A stretch of 64,000 nucleotides of DNA, taken from Syntrophobacteraceae bacterium (GTDB taxonomy: Bacteria > Desulfobacterota > Syntrophobacteria > Syntrophobacterales > Syntrophobacteraceae). The notes below the pieces were generated by a model. It was not told where the DNA came from and ran no database searches. It saw only the letters and a program-made list of their open reading frames with translations. Position 1 is the stretch's first letter; each line of letters opens with the position of its first letter. This document shows positions 1 to 9,844 of this stretch, piece by piece. The position numbers and the translations under genes are program-made. Location: assembly GCA_025453975.1 (NCBI GenBank), contig JALOPI010000010.1:1-64000 (forward strand), given 5' to 3'.

Positions 1-98
1 TCATCACGCCCGTTGCCCTGGAAAAAGAGCTGCGCTTCGCCATCCGCGAGGGCGGGCGAACCGTCGGCGCCGGCGTCGTCACCGATGTCATCGAGTAG
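1..98 (+). CDS. tuf: Elongation factor Tu, C-terminal end only
   Basis: Only the last 31 residues are inside the window; the frame enters at base 3 and stops with TAG at 96-98. The segment [20 protein letters not shown] is the highly conserved end of the third (beta-barrel) domain of EF-Tu, the GTPase that brings aminoacyl-tRNA to the ribosomal A site. A tuf gene directly before rpsJ is the usual str-to-S10 operon junction, so transcription probably continues into the ribosomal genes. The amino-terminal part and the G domain cannot be judged. Confidence 0.97.
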   Translation, partial: ITPVALEKELRFAIREGGRTVGAGVVTDVIE

Positions 99-175
99 GG
101 CTCGATTTTAACCAGTTTTCTGACGGGGTGCCGACCGCGGCGTCGCGCCGCCCTTTCGGACAGGAACGAGAGTTT

Positions 176-487
176 ATGATGACGAATCAGAGAATTCGCA
201 TCCGGCTTAAGGCATACGATCATAAGCTTCTGGATCAGTCGACCAATGAAATCGTCATGACGGCCAAGAAGACCGGAGCGCGCGTAGCCGGGCCCATTCC
301 GCTACCCACAAAGATCCACAAGTACACCGTCCTGAGGTCTCCTCACGTGGACAAGAAGTCTCGTGAGCAGTTCGAGATCCGCGTCCACAAGAGGCTCATC
401 GACATCCTTGAGCCTACGCAGCAGACGGTGGACTCCCTGATGAAGCTGGACCTGTCGGCGGGAGTTGACGTGGAGATCAAGCTTTGA
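176..487 (+). CDS. rpsJ: 30S ribosomal protein S10
   Basis: This 103-residue protein has the S10 pattern: [15 protein letters not shown] near the start, GPIPLPTKI in the middle and [10 protein letters not shown] near the end. S10 sits in the head of the small subunit and also pairs with NusB in antitermination. An open frame continues upstream to 128, but those residues resemble nothing in S10. The start is placed at the tandem ATGATG (176/179) behind AGGAACGAG at 162-170; which ATG is used is open. It leads the S10 operon after a 77-base gap from tuf. Confidence 0.97.
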   Translation: MMTNQRIRIRLKAYDHKLLDQSTNEIVMTAKKTGARVAGPIPLPTKIHKYTVLRSPHVDKKSREQFEIRVHKRLIDILEPTQQTVDSLMKLDLSAGVDVEIKL

Positions 488-527
488 GCCCCGCTGCGTG
501 AGCTTCTGAAAGAAAGAGCTGGAAACG

Positions 528-1160
528 ATGATCAAAGGACTAATCGGGCGCAAGATGGAAATGATCCAGGTCTATGCCAATGACGGCACGGCCGTCCCCG
601 TGACGGTGGTGCAGGCAGGACCGTGTACGATCACGCAGATCAAGACGATTGAGAACGACGGGTATGCGGCCGTTCAGCTCGGTTTTGGAACCGCCAAGCC
701 CAAGAATGTGACTCGCCCCATCAAGGGTCACCTCGACAAGGCCGGAAAGGGATATTTCTCGGTTCTCAAAGAGATTCGCGTCAACGACACCGAGGGGTTT
801 GAGCTGGGCCAGGAGCTTCAGGCCGATGCCTTTGAGGTCGGCGAGTTTGTTGACGTCATCGGCAAGAGCAAGGGCAAGGGGTTTGCCGGCCCCATCAAGC
901 GATGGGGATTTCAGCGCGGTCCGTCGGCCCACGGGTCCAAGAACATCCGGGAGCCGGGCTCCACGGGAAATGCCACTTTTCCCGGTCGAGTCATCAAGGG
1001 CAAGAAGATGGCGGGTCAGAAGGGTGACAAACGCATCACCACGCTGCATCTCAAGATTGTCGATGTGCGCCCCGAGGAGAACGTCCTTCTGGTCAAGGGT
1101 GCGGTGCCCGGAGCCAAGAACAGCATCGTGTTCATCAGGAAGACCAACCGCGTGAGGTAG
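528..1160 (+). CDS. rplC: 50S ribosomal protein L3
   Basis: The 210-residue product begins [12 protein letters not shown] and carries the L3 signature [20 protein letters not shown] around residues 120-140, the loop that reaches toward the peptidyl transferase centre. L3 is one of the first proteins to bind 23S rRNA. Length is normal. The gene follows rpsJ by 40 bases, with a modest GGAAA ribosome-binding site. Confidence 0.98.
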   Translation: MIKGLIGRKMEMIQVYANDGTAVPVTVVQAGPCTITQIKTIENDGYAAVQLGFGTAKPKNVTRPIKGHLDKAGKGYFSVLKEIRVNDTEGFELGQELQADAFEVGEFVDVIGKSKGKGFAGPIKRWGFQRGPSAHGSKNIREPGSTGNATFPGRVIKGKKMAGQKGDKRITTLHLKIVDVRPEENVLLVKGAVPGAKNSIVFIRKTNRVR

Positions 1161-1214
1161 ATCGCAAGCCCTCAGGCGCGGTGCGTTTCCGTCAGATCGG
1201 AATCGAGGAGCAAC

Positions 1215-1838
1215 ATGCCTACCGTGGATGTATTCAATGTCAACCGAGACGTGATCGGCCAGCTGGAGCTCAATGCCGGTGTGTTTGCAGTTCCAGTCAA
1301 GCCCCACGTGCTCCACGAAGTTGTGCTCTACCAAATGGCCAAGCGACGGGCTGGGACTGCGAAAACCAAGGGCAGAAGCGAGGTTCGCGGCGGCGGAAAG
1401 AAGCCCTGGAGGCAGAAGGGCACGGGTCGGGCGCGGGCTGGTACCAGTCGGTCACCCGTCTGGCGCGGGGGTGGGACCATTCATGGTCCGGTCCCCAGGT
1501 CCTACGCCTTTCAGATGCCCAAGAAGGTTCGCCGACTCGCGCTCAAGATGGCCCTGAGCCAGAAGCTCCTCGATCATGAGCTGACCATTCTCGACAGTTT
1601 TGGGCTCGAGCGCATCAAGACCAAGGATTTCGCATCCGTCCTCACCCGGTTTGAGCTGGAGAAGACGCTCATTGTCCTTCCGGCATCGGACAACATCGTG
1701 GAGAAGTCGGCCCGCAACATTCCCAGGGTTAAGGTTTTGCGCTCCGAAGGACTGAATGTGTACGACCTCATGAACTATCATCATCTTCTCCTGACGAGAG
1801 AGGCCATCCAGAGTATAGAGGAGAGACTGGGGTCATGA
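1215..1838 (+). CDS. rplD: 50S ribosomal protein L4
   Basis: The 207-residue protein has the long L4 loop with [19 protein letters not shown] at residues 57-75, which lines the exit tunnel, and the C-terminal [17 protein letters not shown] segment. It starts at ATG 1215 behind GAGGAG and its last codons overlap rplW by four bases, indicating translational coupling. In enterobacteria L4 also represses the S10 operon; no comparable leader was recognised here. Confidence 0.98.
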   Translation: MPTVDVFNVNRDVIGQLELNAGVFAVPVKPHVLHEVVLYQMAKRRAGTAKTKGRSEVRGGGKKPWRQKGTGRARAGTSRSPVWRGGGTIHGPVPRSYAFQMPKKVRRLALKMALSQKLLDHELTILDSFGLERIKTKDFASVLTRFELEKTLIVLPASDNIVEKSARNIPRVKVLRSEGLNVYDLMNYHHLLLTREAIQSIEERLGS

Positions 1839-2128
1839 ACAGCAAAGCCTATCAGATTCTCAAGCGACCCTTGATCACGGAGAAGAGCAACCTCGAGAAG
1901 GAGGCTCACAACAAGCTCTTTTTCGAGGTAGATCGTCGAGCTAATAAGATCGAGATCAAACAGGCCGTCGAGCTGATGTTCAAGGTGAATGTCCTCGATG
2001 TGAAGACCATGCACGTGGTCGGCAAGAAGAAGCGCGTAGGACGATTCTTTACCTGGCGGCCCGATTGGAAGAAGGCGGTCGTGACCATCAAGCCTGGGCA
2101 GCGCGTCGAGTTCTTCGAAGGTGCGTAG
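1835..2128 (+). CDS. rplW: 50S ribosomal protein L23
   Basis: At 97 residues this matches bacterial L23. It has the early motif [11 protein letters not shown], the central [15 protein letters not shown] and the C-terminal [16 protein letters not shown]23 lies at the tunnel exit, where trigger factor and the signal recognition particle dock. The ATG overlaps the rplD stop (ATGA). Confidence 0.98.
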   Translation: MNSKAYQILKRPLITEKSNLEKEAHNKLFFEVDRRANKIEIKQAVELMFKVNVLDVKTMHVVGKKKRVGRFFTWRPDWKKAVVTIKPGQRVEFFEGA

Positions 2129-2145
2129 GCAAGAAAGAGGGATCC

Positions 2146-2970
2146 ATGAGCATCAAGAAAGTGAACCCGACATCCCCGGGCCGGCGTTTTCAGACCTACT
2201 CCGTACCCACCGGCCTCACTTGTGATCAACCGGAAAAGAGTCTTCTCGAGCCTGTCCGAAAGACCGGCGGCCGAAACTCCTACGGCCGGGTGACCGCTTG
2301 GCACCGAGGCGGTGGTCACAAGCGTCGATACAGACTCGTTGACTTCAAGCGTGACAAGGTTGGCATCCCGGCCAAGGTGGCGACCATCGAATATGACCCC
2401 AACCGTTCGGCCCATATCGCGCTCCTTCACTACGTGGACGGTGAGAAGCGCTACATCCTCGCACCAGTCGGCCTTTCGGTGGGGGATCAGGTCCTGGCCA
2501 GCGACGATGCCGACATCAAGCCCGGCAACTGTCTGCGTCTGGCCAGCATTCCCCTGGGCACGGTCCTGCACAATGTCGAGCTGAAGCCCGGGAAGGGCGG
2601 CCAGCTCGCTCGCTCGGCGGGAGCCAGCACTCAGCTCATCGCCAAGGAAGGCAAATACGCCATTCTCCGTCTGCCCTCCACTGAAATGAGGATGGTTCCC
2701 ATCGAATGCAAGGCCAGCATCGGGCAGATCGGCAACATCAACCACGAAAACACCTCCCTCGGCAAGGCCGGAAGGACCCGCTGGCTCGGAAAGCGTCCCC
2801 ATGTCCGGGGCGTGGCCATGAATCCCGTCGATCATCCCATGGGCGGCGGCGAAGGCAGGAGCTCGGGTGGCCGGCATCCCTGCACTCCCTGGGGTGTGCC
2901 GACCAAGGGGTACCGAACACGCAAGAACAAGGGCAGTGACCGTCTGATCGTGAGAAGACGTCGAAAATAG
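2146..2970 (+). CDS. rplB: 50S ribosomal protein L2
   Basis: The 274-residue protein shows the L2 features: [22 protein letters not shown] near residues 45-65 and the C-terminal [20 protein letters not shown], whose histidine lies near the peptidyl transferase centre. L2 bridges the subunits. The frame stays open upstream to 2065, but ATG 2146 behind AAGAAAGAGG gives the family's normal start ([14 protein letters not shown]). A 123-base gap without a recognisable gene follows before rpsS. Confidence 0.98.
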   Translation: MSIKKVNPTSPGRRFQTYSVPTGLTCDQPEKSLLEPVRKTGGRNSYGRVTAWHRGGGHKRRYRLVDFKRDKVGIPAKVATIEYDPNRSAHIALLHYVDGEKRYILAPVGLSVGDQVLASDDADIKPGNCLRLASIPLGTVLHNVELKPGKGGQLARSAGASTQLIAKEGKYAILRLPSTEMRMVPIECKASIGQIGNINHENTSLGKAGRTRWLGKRPHVRGVAMNPVDHPMGGGEGRSSGGRHPCTPWGVPTKGYRTRKNKGSDRLIVRRRRK

Positions 2971-3093
2971 ATTTTGGGCTGAGGAGAGCCAGTGGCATGT
3001 GCTGCCATGACGCCTCGGCCTGGTAGCGTACAGGCCCGGGAGGTAATGCCATTCCGGACGCTGGCAATCCAGTGACTGCTCAAGGAGAATAAA

Positions 3094-3381
3094 GTGCCTC
3101 GCTCGCTGAAAAAGGGTCCCTTCGTTGATGACCATCTCATGGACAAGGTGAACAAAGCCAGGGACACGGGCGACCGCAAGGTCATCAAGACCTGGTCCAG
3201 GCGGTCCACCGTTGTGCCGGAGTTCGTGGGTCTGACCCTTGCCGTTCACAACGGCAAGAAATTCGTCCCGGTTTTCGTGTCGGAGAACATGGTCGGTCAC
3301 AAGCTCGGGGAGTTTTCGCCCACGAGAACCTTCTACGGACATGCTGGCGATAAAAAGTCGAAGGTGAAAGGAAAGAAGTGA
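3094..3381 (+). CDS. rpsS: 30S ribosomal protein S19
   Basis: This 95-residue S19 starts [12 protein letters not shown] and ends with [12 protein letters not shown] followed by a lysine-rich tail. S19 forms a complex with S13 in the small-subunit head. The start codon is GTG, supported by AAGGAG at 3082-3087. Its stop overlaps the rplV start by one base (TGATG). Confidence 0.97.
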   Translation: MPRSLKKGPFVDDHLMDKVNKARDTGDRKVIKTWSRRSTVVPEFVGLTLAVHNGKKFVPVFVSENMVGHKLGEFSPTRTFYGHAGDKKSKVKGKK

Positions 3382-3713
3382 TGGATGTCAGGGCCGTCAG
3401 TAAGTTCGTGCGCATCTCGCCCACCAAGGTCCGCCCCCTGGCCGATGTCCTTCGGGGCAGGAAGGCTGCCGATGCTTTGACGATTCTCAAGTTCACCCCA
3501 TTAAAGGGCAGCAGGCTGGTGGGCAAGACGTTGAAATCCGCCTTGGCCAATGCGGAAGTGGCTCGAACCATTGATCTCGATAATCTCGTGGTCAAGACCA
3601 TTCTCATCGACGAGGGACCACGCCTCAAGCGATTCAGGCCTCGTGCCATGGGTCGAGCGACGCGCATCGTCAAGAGGACGAGTCACATCACCATCGTGCT
3701 CTCTGAGGTCTGA
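3381..3713 (+). CDS. rplV: 50S ribosomal protein L22
   Basis: The product is 110 residues with the L22 elements VRISPTKVRPLADVLRG near the start and GPRLKRFRPRAMGRA in the tunnel-lining hairpin, where macrolide-resistance changes occur in other bacteria. ATG 3381 is preferred over the in-frame GTG at 3378 because it matches other L22 starts and sits behind GGAAAG. A 116-base spacer separates it from rpsC. Confidence 0.97.
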   Translation: MDVRAVSKFVRISPTKVRPLADVLRGRKAADALTILKFTPLKGSRLVGKTLKSALANAEVARTIDLDNLVVKTILIDEGPRLKRFRPRAMGRATRIVKRTSHITIVLSEV

Positions 3714-3829
3714 TGGTTGTGCCCTTTCCATCAGGGGCTCGCCGATCATCCCGTAATGGAAGGCTGCCTGCCTGGCAGTGAATGGAATAGAGTGGGGCCG
3801 AGAGGCCGCAGGATCGCCGGAGGTGAGGA

Positions 3830-4456
3830 TTGGGACAGAAGGTTCATCCGATAGGGTTTCGCCTGGGGGTCATCAGGACCTGGGACTCCAAATGGTTTGC
3901 CGCGCGCGATTATGCCCGGCTGGTTTACGAAGATCGCATGATTCGGGATTATCTCAAACAGCGGCTCTTCCATGCGGGAGTTGCCAAGATCGAGATCGAG
4001 CGGGCGGCCAACAAGGTGAAGATCCGCATCCATACGGCCCGCCCCGGTATCGTGATCGGCAAGAAGGGCGCGGAGATCGAGCTTCTGCGACAGCAGCTGG
4101 AGCGCAAGTTCAGGCGTGAAATCCTCATCGATATCCAGGAGGTCCGTCGTCCCGAGCTTGACGCCGTTCTCGTGGCCGAGAACATCTCGATGCAGCTTGT
4201 TCGCCGGGTTGCCTTTCGAAGGGCCATGAAGCGTGCCGTCGGCGCGGCGCTGAAATTCGGCGCCAAGGGTGTGCGCGTGGCCTCGGCTGGCAGACTGGGC
4301 GGCGCGGAAATGGCGCGACGCGAATGGTACCGTGAAGGGCGCGTTCCGCTCCACACGCTCAGGGCCGACATCGACTATGGCACGGCCCTGGCCAGGACCA
4401 CCTACGGCATCATCGGCGTCAAATGCTGGATCTTCAAAGGAGAGGTTTTGCCTTAG
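3830..4456 (+). CDS. rpsC: 30S ribosomal protein S3
   Basis: The 208-residue protein begins [13 protein letters not shown] and has the KH-domain core [14 protein letters not shown] near residues 65-80 and the C-terminal domain with [19 protein letters not shown]3 lies at the mRNA entry channel. The start is TTG 3830 behind GGAGGTGAGG, the first of several TTG starts in this cluster. At 208 residues it lacks the long basic tail of some S3 proteins but is within the family range. Confidence 0.97.
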   Translation: MGQKVHPIGFRLGVIRTWDSKWFAARDYARLVYEDRMIRDYLKQRLFHAGVAKIEIERAANKVKIRIHTARPGIVIGKKGAEIELLRQQLERKFRREILIDIQEVRRPELDAVLVAENISMQLVRRVAFRRAMKRAVGAALKFGAKGVRVASAGRLGGAEMARREWYREGRVPLHTLRADIDYGTALARTTYGIIGVKCWIFKGEVLP

Positions 4457-4495
4457 CCCGCGACGCGTCTGAGCGCCATCGACTGGGGCACTGAT

Positions 4496-4522
4496 CCCGG
4501 GCGGTCACCTGCGACCGCCGGG
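4496..4522 (+). other. Hairpin in the rpsC-rplP spacer
   Basis: The 166 bases between rpsC and rplP hold no gene but contain CCCG-g-GCGGTC, a six-base loop and GACCGC-CGGG, a ten-pair stem with one bulged G. No T run follows, so it is not a simple terminator. It may be an RNA-processing or regulatory structure, or chance in GC-rich DNA. Confidence 0.4.
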
Positions 4523-4622
4523 CTCCGAGCCACTAGGGAGAGGCGCCCCAAGGAGGCTTCAGGGCGTACCGTGAGGCAGGCTGCCCAGAGAGCCTGCGCG
4601 TGCTTGGATTGGAGAGTCATTC

Positions 4623-5039
4623 ATGTTAGCACCTAAACGAGTCAAGTTCCGCAAACAAATGAAGGGCCGCATGCGGGGCACCGCGTATACCGGCAGCGCG
4701 CTGAGCTTTGGAGATTTCGGGCTCAAGGCCATCGAGTGCGGACGGCTGACGTCGCGCCAGATCGAAGCCGCCCGTGTCGCCATCACACGCCATGTCAAGC
4801 GTGGCGGGCAGGTCTGGATCCGGTTCTTTCCTGACAAGCCCTACACCAAGAAGCCGGCCGAGACGCGCATGGGTAAAGGCAAGGGGGCTCCGGAAGGCTG
4901 GGTGGCCATCATTCAGCCTGGTCGCATGCTTTATGAGATCAAGGGGGTATCCGAGGATGTCGCTCGCCGTGCCCTGCTGTTGGCATCCAATAAGCTCCCT
5001 ATCCCCACACGCTTTGTTTCGAGGCAGGATGTGCTATGA
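4623..5039 (+). CDS. rplP: 50S ribosomal protein L16
   Basis: This 138-residue L16 begins [17 protein letters not shown] and carries [20 protein letters not shown] in the centre, the loop that contacts tRNA at the A site. The arginine of the [11 protein letters not shown] segment, hydroxylated in some bacteria, is present. Its stop overlaps rpmC (ATGA). The preceding spacer is unusually long for this operon. Confidence 0.98.
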   Translation: MLAPKRVKFRKQMKGRMRGTAYTGSALSFGDFGLKAIECGRLTSRQIEAARVAITRHVKRGGQVWIRFFPDKPYTKKPAETRMGKGKGAPEGWVAIIQPGRMLYEIKGVSEDVARRALLLASNKLPIPTRFVSRQDVL

Positions 5040-5236
5040 AAGCCAGTTCCCTTCGTGAGATGACGATGGAAGAGCTCGATCAGAAGCTGACGGAGCTTCG
5101 CGGAGCGCTGTTCAATCTGAGGTTCCAGCATGCCACGTCACAGCTGGAGAACACGGCGCAGCTCCGCAAGACGCGCAGAAACATTGCACAGGTACTCACG
5201 GTGATCCGTGAAATGGCCAGCAAGGCTGGAGCATGA
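5036..5236 (+). CDS. rpmC: 50S ribosomal protein L29
   Basis: A 66-residue helical protein with [20 protein letters not shown] and the family segment [21 protein letters not shown]29 sits beside L23 at the tunnel exit. It is joined to its neighbours by four-base overlaps on both sides, so rplP, rpmC and rpsQ are probably translated in a coupled manner. Confidence 0.97.
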   Translation: MKASSLREMTMEELDQKLTELRGALFNLRFQHATSQLENTAQLRKTRRNIAQVLTVIREMASKAGA

Positions 5237-5514
5237 GGGTTATGGGCATGGAAGCGGCCACATCAAGCAGTAAGAAGACTCGAGTGGGCACCGTCGTGAG
5301 CAGCAAGATGCAGAAAACCGTTGTTGTCTCGGTGGAGCGCCTCATTCAACATCAGCAATACAGGAAGCTGGTTCGTCGCAGCAACCGGTTCAAGGCCCAC
5401 GATGAGCTCAACGCCTGTAAGGTTGGCGACCGTGTCCTCATCGCGGAGAGCCGTCCTCTCAGCAAGGACAAACGCTGGGTCGTTCTCGAAATCCTGCAAA
5501 AGGCGGCACAGTAG
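5233..5514 (+). CDS. rpsQ: 30S ribosomal protein S17
   Basis: The 93-residue product has the S17 OB-fold core [20 protein letters not shown] and the C-terminal [20 protein letters not shown]17 is a primary 16S rRNA binder. The start ATG 5233 overlaps the rpmC stop and gives about 10 residues before the core; in-frame ATGs at 5242 and 5248 are also possible. Confidence 0.97.
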   Translation: MRVMGMEAATSSSKKTRVGTVVSSKMQKTVVVSVERLIQHQQYRKLVRRSNRFKAHDELNACKVGDRVLIAESRPLSKDKRWVVLEILQKAAQ

Positions 5515-5600
5515 ATTGGAAGGGCTCACCCGCCCCGCGGCGCGGGCTCATTCAGTGGCAAATCAACAGCCGGCAGGCATTTCGATGGTTGGAGATTCTT

Positions 5601-5969
5601 ATGATTCAGGCAGAAACTCAGCTCAACGCCGCAGACAATTCGGGTGCCAAGCGCCTCTATTGCATCAAGGTCCTGGGGGGAACGAGGAAACGGTACGCAT
5701 CCGTCGGTGACATCATTGTCGTCTCCGTCAAGGAGGCCATCCCCAACGCCAAGGTCAAAAAGGGGGACGTCCTCAAGGCCGTTGTGGTTCGAACCAAAAA
5801 GGAAGTACGTCGGATCGACGGGTCATACATCAAATTCGACGACAATTCGGCCGTCCTCATCAACGCGGCCAGGGAGCCGATCGGAACCCGCATTTTTGGG
5901 CCTGTCGCCCGCGAGCTCCGGGCGAAGCAATTCATGAAGATCATTTCTTTGGCTCCTGAAGTACTTTAG
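5601..5969 (+). CDS. rplN: 50S ribosomal protein L14
   Basis: The 122-residue L14 begins [19 protein letters not shown] and ends [18 protein letters not shown], both standard. L14 forms an intersubunit bridge. Although the frame is open from a TTG at 5589, ATG 5601 is six bases after GGAG (5591-5594) and gives the exact family start and length. Confidence 0.98.
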   Translation: MIQAETQLNAADNSGAKRLYCIKVLGGTRKRYASVGDIIVVSVKEAIPNAKVKKGDVLKAVVVRTKKEVRRIDGSYIKFDDNSAVLINAAREPIGTRIFGPVARELRAKQFMKIISLAPEVL

Positions 5970-5989
5970 CAGGAGAGAGGGCTCCTTCC

Positions 5990-6319
5990 ATGGAACAGCA
6001 GACGAAGTACCGGATCAAGAAGAATGATGTGGTTCAGGTCATCGCGGGCAAGGACAAGGGCAAGACCGGCAAGGTCATGCGTCTCGTTCCCAAGAAGGAT
6101 CGGGCCATCGTCGAGAAGATCAACATGGTGAAGCGCCACATGAAGCCGAACCAGCAGTCCCGGCAGGGTGGGATTCTTGAGAAGGAGGCCCCCATCGCCA
6201 TCTCCAATCTCATGCTGGTTTGCTCGAAATGTACAGACCCGACCCGAGTGGGCTACAAGATCCTTGATGACGACCGCAAGGTGCGCTTTTGCAAAAAGTG
6301 CGGCGAGGTCGTCGACTGA
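5990..6319 (+). CDS. rplX: 50S ribosomal protein L24, with C-terminal Cys4 motif
   Basis: The KOW-domain protein of 109 residues has [20 protein letters not shown] near residues 17-36. The C-terminal third carries CSKC and CKKC pairs (residues about 79-82 and 102-105), a zinc-ribbon-like arrangement found in the L24 of many bacteria but absent in E. coli. L24 starts assembly of the large subunit. Confidence 0.97.
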   Translation: MEQQTKYRIKKNDVVQVIAGKDKGKTGKVMRLVPKKDRAIVEKINMVKRHMKPNQQSRQGGILEKEAPIAISNLMLVCSKCTDPTRVGYKILDDDRKVRFCKKCGEVVD

Positions 6320-6360
6320 TCAGCGTCCGACTCGATGTGGGCCGGGAGTGGAGGCCATTG

Positions 6361-6900
6361 ATGGTAAGATTGCGAGAGAAGTACGAGACTGAGGTAGTTC
6401 CCAAGCTGGCCGAAAAGTACAAGTACAAGAGCTCCATGCAGATCCCCAGCATCCGCAAGGTCATTCTGAACATGGGCTTGGGCGAGGCCATTCAGAACAT
6501 CAAGATACTCGATTCAGCCACCCAGGAGCTCGCTCAGATCAGCGGCCAGAAGCCCGTCATCACCCGGGCCAGACAGAGCATCGCCGCCTTCAAGCTGCGC
6601 AAGGGAATGCCCATCGGGTGCATGGTGACGCTGCGCGGAGATCGAATGTATCAGTTCCTCGACAAGCTGGTCAACGTCGCCCTCCCCCGGGTCCGCGATT
6701 TTCGAGGGGTTTCCAGCAAGGCCCTCGACGGCCGCGGCAATTACACCCTGGGTATCAAGGAGCACATCATTTTTCCTGAGATCGACTACGACAAGATCGA
6801 CAAGATCAAGGGCATGAACATCACCATCGTCACGTCGGCGGATTCCGACGACGAAGCTCGCACCCTCCTGGCCCTCATGGGCATGCCCTTCAAGCAGTGA
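6361..6900 (+). CDS. rplE: 50S ribosomal protein L5
   Basis: This 179-residue protein has the L5 landmarks [18 protein letters not shown] and [20 protein letters not shown], with [20 protein letters not shown] near the end. L5 binds 5S rRNA and contacts P-site tRNA. The frame runs back to 6289 inside rplX, but ATG 6361 follows GGGAGTGGAGG and gives the normal length. Confidence 0.98.
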   Translation: MVRLREKYETEVVPKLAEKYKYKSSMQIPSIRKVILNMGLGEAIQNIKILDSATQELAQISGQKPVITRARQSIAAFKLRKGMPIGCMVTLRGDRMYQFLDKLVNVALPRVRDFRGVSSKALDGRGNYTLGIKEHIIFPEIDYDKIDKIKGMNITIVTSADSDDEARTLLALMGMPFKQ

Positions 6901-6919
6901 GCTTAAAGAGGAGACGACC

Positions 6920-7105
6920 TTGGCAAAGAAATCCATCATTGCAAAGTCCCAGGGCAAGCCGAAGTTCAAGGTTCGAGCCTACAACCGCTGCCCGGTGTGC
7001 GGACGTCCGCGAGCATACCTGCGGAAGTTCGGCATCTGCAGGATTTGCTTCCGCAACATGGCCCTGAACGCCGAGCTTCCCGGAGTGGTCAAATCCAGCT
7101 GGTAA
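6920..7105 (+). CDS. rpsN: 30S ribosomal protein S14, zinc-binding short form
   Basis: The protein is 61 residues, the short C+ form of S14 (often called type Z). Cysteine pairs CPVC and CRIC sit near residues 24-27 and 40-43 and would bind zinc; the end is [18 protein letters not shown]. It starts at TTG 6920 behind GAGGAG. The long zinc-free S14 form is replaced in this operon by this one. Confidence 0.96.
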   Translation: MAKKSIIAKSQGKPKFKVRAYNRCPVCGRPRAYLRKFGICRICFRNMALNAELPGVVKSSW

Positions 7106-7138
7106 AGGCCCCCCGCTGAGGTTTCGAAAGGAGTACTC

Positions 7139-7537
7139 ATGGCTGTCACCGATCCCATAGCGGATTTTCTGGTTCGGATCAAAAACGGACAGAAGGCGCG
7201 GTTCGACAAGGTCGACATTCCGGCCTCCAAGATGAAGGCTAGCCTCGCCACGATTCTCAAGGATGAGGGCTACATCAAGAATTTCAAGTTTCTTCGGGAC
7301 GATAAGCAGGGCATCCTTCGCGTCCAGCTGAAGTACACGGATCCTCGAGAGGCAGCCATCACCGGCATCAAGAGGATCAGTCGGCCCGGGTGCCGCGTGT
7401 ACGTGGGACACAAGGAAATTCCCAGAATATTGAACGGGCTGGGCATCAGCATCCTATCGACCCCCAAGGGCGTCATGACCGACCGGACGGCCCGTCAGGA
7501 AGGCATTGGCGGCGAGCTGCTGTGCGCCATCTGGTAG
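7139..7537 (+). CDS. rpsH: 30S ribosomal protein S8
   Basis: The 132-residue product begins MAVTDPIADFLVRIKNGQ and ends with GVMTDRTARQEGIGGELLC, the S8 rRNA-binding C-terminal domain. S8 is a primary 16S rRNA binder and in enterobacteria the feedback repressor of the spc operon. No S8-target-like hairpin was recognised near rplE here. Confidence 0.97.
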   Translation: MAVTDPIADFLVRIKNGQKARFDKVDIPASKMKASLATILKDEGYIKNFKFLRDDKQGILRVQLKYTDPREAAITGIKRISRPGCRVYVGHKEIPRILNGLGISILSTPKGVMTDRTARQEGIGGELLCAIW

Positions 7538-7624
7538 TGGTGCCTGTAAACTTTTGTTGAAGTAGACCCAAGGGCGCGAGGATTCGCCTGAGCGGATCCG
7601 AGTCGCTGGTTGAGGAGCCCCATT

Positions 7625-8167
7625 ATGTCGCGCATAGGTAAACTCCCGATCACCATCCCCAAGGGAGTGACGGCAGCTCTGGTGGAAGGGATGCTCACCG
7701 TCAAGGGACCCCGCGGGGAGCTGACGAGACTCCTGAGCTCCGGTGTCGCTGTTGAAATCGATCCGACGGCCATTCGAATCCTCCGTCCGGATGATTCGCT
7801 TCAAAGCCGCTCTCTCCATGGTCTGACCCGCGCCCTCGTCTCCAACATGGTCGTCGGTGTGAGCCAGGGCTTCCTCAAGGGCATGGAAATCCAGGGCACA
7901 GGCTACAGGGCCGAGGCTCAAGGCAGTATTCTGAGTCTCAATCTCGGACATTCGCATCCCATTCAGTTTGTCCTGCCCGATGGCATCAAGGCTACCGTCG
8001 AGCGTCAGACGACCATCCGTCTTGAAGGGATCGACAAGGAGCTCCTCGGCCAGACAGCCGCCAAGATCCGGGCCTTCAGGCCCGTTGAGCCCTACAAGGG
8101 AAAAGGCGTTCGCTACATCGGGGAGCGGATTCACCGCAAGGTCGGCAAGGCCGGCTCCAAGAAATAG
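7625..8167 (+). CDS. rplF: 50S ribosomal protein L6
   Basis: At 180 residues this has the two-domain L6 organisation, beginning [15 protein letters not shown] and with [19 protein letters not shown] and PYKGKGVRY in the second domain. L6 supports the factor-binding site. The start is ATG 7625 after GAGGAG; an in-frame ATG at 7610 would add five atypical residues. Confidence 0.98.
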   Translation: MSRIGKLPITIPKGVTAALVEGMLTVKGPRGELTRLLSSGVAVEIDPTAIRILRPDDSLQSRSLHGLTRALVSNMVVGVSQGFLKGMEIQGTGYRAEAQGSILSLNLGHSHPIQFVLPDGIKATVERQTTIRLEGIDKELLGQTAAKIRAFRPVEPYKGKGVRYIGERIHRKVGKAGSKK

Positions 8168-8186
8168 AATCGCTGGAGATTTCGAC

Positions 8187-8558
8187 ATGGCAGTCAAGAC
8201 TAGCTTCCGTGAACTGGCTCGGCTTAAAAGAAAAATGAGGATCAGGAAGAAGGTGCACGGCACGCCGGAACGCCCGAGGCTGTCCATTTTCCGCACCGAC
8301 AAGCACATTTACGCTCAAATCATCGATGATGTGATGGGAGCCACTCTCGTGACGGCTTCTACGCTCGCGCCTGACTATCGCGATCTGGGAGCCGCCAAGG
8401 GGAAGGTCGAGGCCGCCAAGCGGGTCGGCCAAATCATCGCGAAGAAGGCTCAGGCCACGGGGATCTCGAAGGTCGTGTTTGACCGTAATGGATTCATTTA
8501 CCACGGTCGGGTCCGCGCCCTGGCTGATGCCGCGCGTGAAGCCGGTTTGGAGTTCTAG
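8187..8558 (+). CDS. rplR: 50S ribosomal protein L18
   Basis: The 123-residue L18 has a basic amino terminus, then [18 protein letters not shown] and the C-terminal [20 protein letters not shown]. With L5 it binds 5S rRNA. The open frame extends 219 bases upstream into rplF, but ATG 8187 behind CTGGAG gives the expected start. Confidence 0.97.
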   Translation: MAVKTSFRELARLKRKMRIRKKVHGTPERPRLSIFRTDKHIYAQIIDDVMGATLVTASTLAPDYRDLGAAKGKVEAAKRVGQIIAKKAQATGISKVVFDRNGFIYHGRVRALADAAREAGLEF

Positions 8559-8591
8559 TACCACGAAATAGGCACGAAGGGAGGCGAACCA

Positions 8592-9077
8592 TTGTTACCT
8601 GTTGAATCCAGTCAGCTTCAGCTTATCGATAAGGTGGTCCACATCAGCCGCGTCGCCAAGGTGGTCAAGGGTGGAAGAAGGTTTTCATTCAGTGCCATCG
8701 TAGTGGTTGGGGACGGTAATGGTCGGGTGGGCTTCAGCCTGGGAAAGGCCAACGAGGTCCCCGAGGCCATCCGCAAGGGCCTCGAGTCGGCCAAGCGGAG
8801 CATGTTCGCGGTTCCGTTGGTGGAAGGCACGATCCCCCATGAATCCCTCGGGCGGTTCGGAGCCTCTTCCGTTGTCCTCAAACCGGCTTCGCCCGGTACT
8901 GGCGTCATCGCGGGCGGTGCTGTTCGAGCCGTCATGGAAGCCGCTGGCATCAACGACATCCTGACTAAATGCATAGGATCTCGTAATCCGCACAATGTGG
9001 TCAAGGCAACCCTTCAGGGTCTGAAGACCCTTCGGAGCAAAGCGACCGTCGCTGCCGTCCGGGGGTGCGAAATCTGA
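8592..9077 (+). CDS. rpsE: 30S ribosomal protein S5
   Basis: The 161-residue protein has the S5 double-stranded-RNA-binding core ([20 protein letters not shown]) and the second domain with [20 protein letters not shown]5 takes part in decoding accuracy. The start is TTG 8592 behind AAGGGAGGCG; no ATG or GTG is suitably placed. Confidence 0.97.
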   Translation: MLPVESSQLQLIDKVVHISRVAKVVKGGRRFSFSAIVVVGDGNGRVGFSLGKANEVPEAIRKGLESAKRSMFAVPLVEGTIPHESLGRFGASSVVLKPASPGTGVIAGGAVRAVMEAAGINDILTKCIGSRNPHNVVKATLQGLKTLRSKATVAAVRGCEI

Positions 9078-9160
9078 GCCGTTGAGCAGGGAGGACGCTC
9101 TGACAGCCTCGGATCCGACGGCCACCGTCAGGCACTTCCTCTACAACCAAGGGAACTAAC

Positions 9161-9343
9161 ATGTCCAAGCCCATACAAGTTCGACTCATCCGGAGTCCCA
9201 TTGGGCGACCGGAAAAACATCGACGGATTTTGCAGGCTCTCGGCCTGACTCGTCTGAACAAGTGCGTGGATCTTTACGGTACCCCTCAGATCCTGGGGGC
9301 CGTGCGTAAGGTCATCCACCTGGTTGAGGTCACCGAGCGCTGA
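9161..9343 (+). CDS. rpmD: 50S ribosomal protein L30
   Basis: A 60-residue L30 with VRLIRSPIGRPEKHRRILQA and the family segment GLTRLNKCVDLYGTPQILG. The gene is present in its usual place between rpsE and rplO; some lineages have lost it. Length and composition are ordinary. Confidence 0.96.
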   Translation: MSKPIQVRLIRSPIGRPEKHRRILQALGLTRLNKCVDLYGTPQILGAVRKVIHLVEVTER

Positions 9344-9382
9344 ACGCGCTTTTTTTGAACCGCGACGGAATGGAAGTGAGCG

Positions 9383-9841
9383 ATGAGACTTCACGATCTG
9401 GCCCCTGCACCAGGGTCCAAAAAGACGAGAAAGCGCGTGGGGCGCGGTAGTGGATCGGGTTTGGGCAAAACGGCGGGCAGGGGATCCAAGGGCCAGAACT
9501 CCCGATCGGGAGGCGGCACGCCTCCATGGTTCGAGGGCGGTCAGATGCCCCTCCAGCGTCGCATCCCCAAGCGCGGATTCACCAACATCTACCGTGTCGA
9601 GTACGGGATCATCAACGTTGGATCCCTCCAGAAGTTCGACTCGGGCGCCGAGGTGGGACCGGATGAGCTCCGCGAAGCCGGGCTTCTGAGCAAGCGATTC
9701 GCTACGGTCAAGCTGCTGGCTGACGGTGAGCTGCAGCATCCTCTGACTCTGCGCGTCCACAAAGCGAGCAAGGCCGCGGTCCTGAAGGTAGAGGCCTCCG
9801 GGGGGCGAGTGGAGCTCATCACCAAGCCCAAAAGGAAATAG
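9383..9841 (+). CDS. rplO: 50S ribosomal protein L15
   Basis: The 152-residue protein begins MRLHDLAPAPGSKKTRKRVG, has the glycine/arginine-rich loop GSGLGKTAGRGSKGQNSRSG, then FEGGQMPLQRRIPKRGFTN. The glycine-rich arm threads through 23S rRNA. It ends three bases before the secY start, the classic rplO-secY link. Confidence 0.98.
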   Translation: MRLHDLAPAPGSKKTRKRVGRGSGSGLGKTAGRGSKGQNSRSGGGTPPWFEGGQMPLQRRIPKRGFTNIYRVEYGIINVGSLQKFDSGAEVGPDELREAGLLSKRFATVKLLADGELQHPLTLRVHKASKAAVLKVEASGGRVELITKPKRK

Positions 9842-9844
9842 CGC

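Noticed and set aside
1906-3342. Long open frame of 478 codons on the minus strand opposite rplW, rplB and rpsS
   Set aside because: It is antisense to three certain ribosomal genes and only reflects GC-rich codon use; no ribosome-binding site or known domain.
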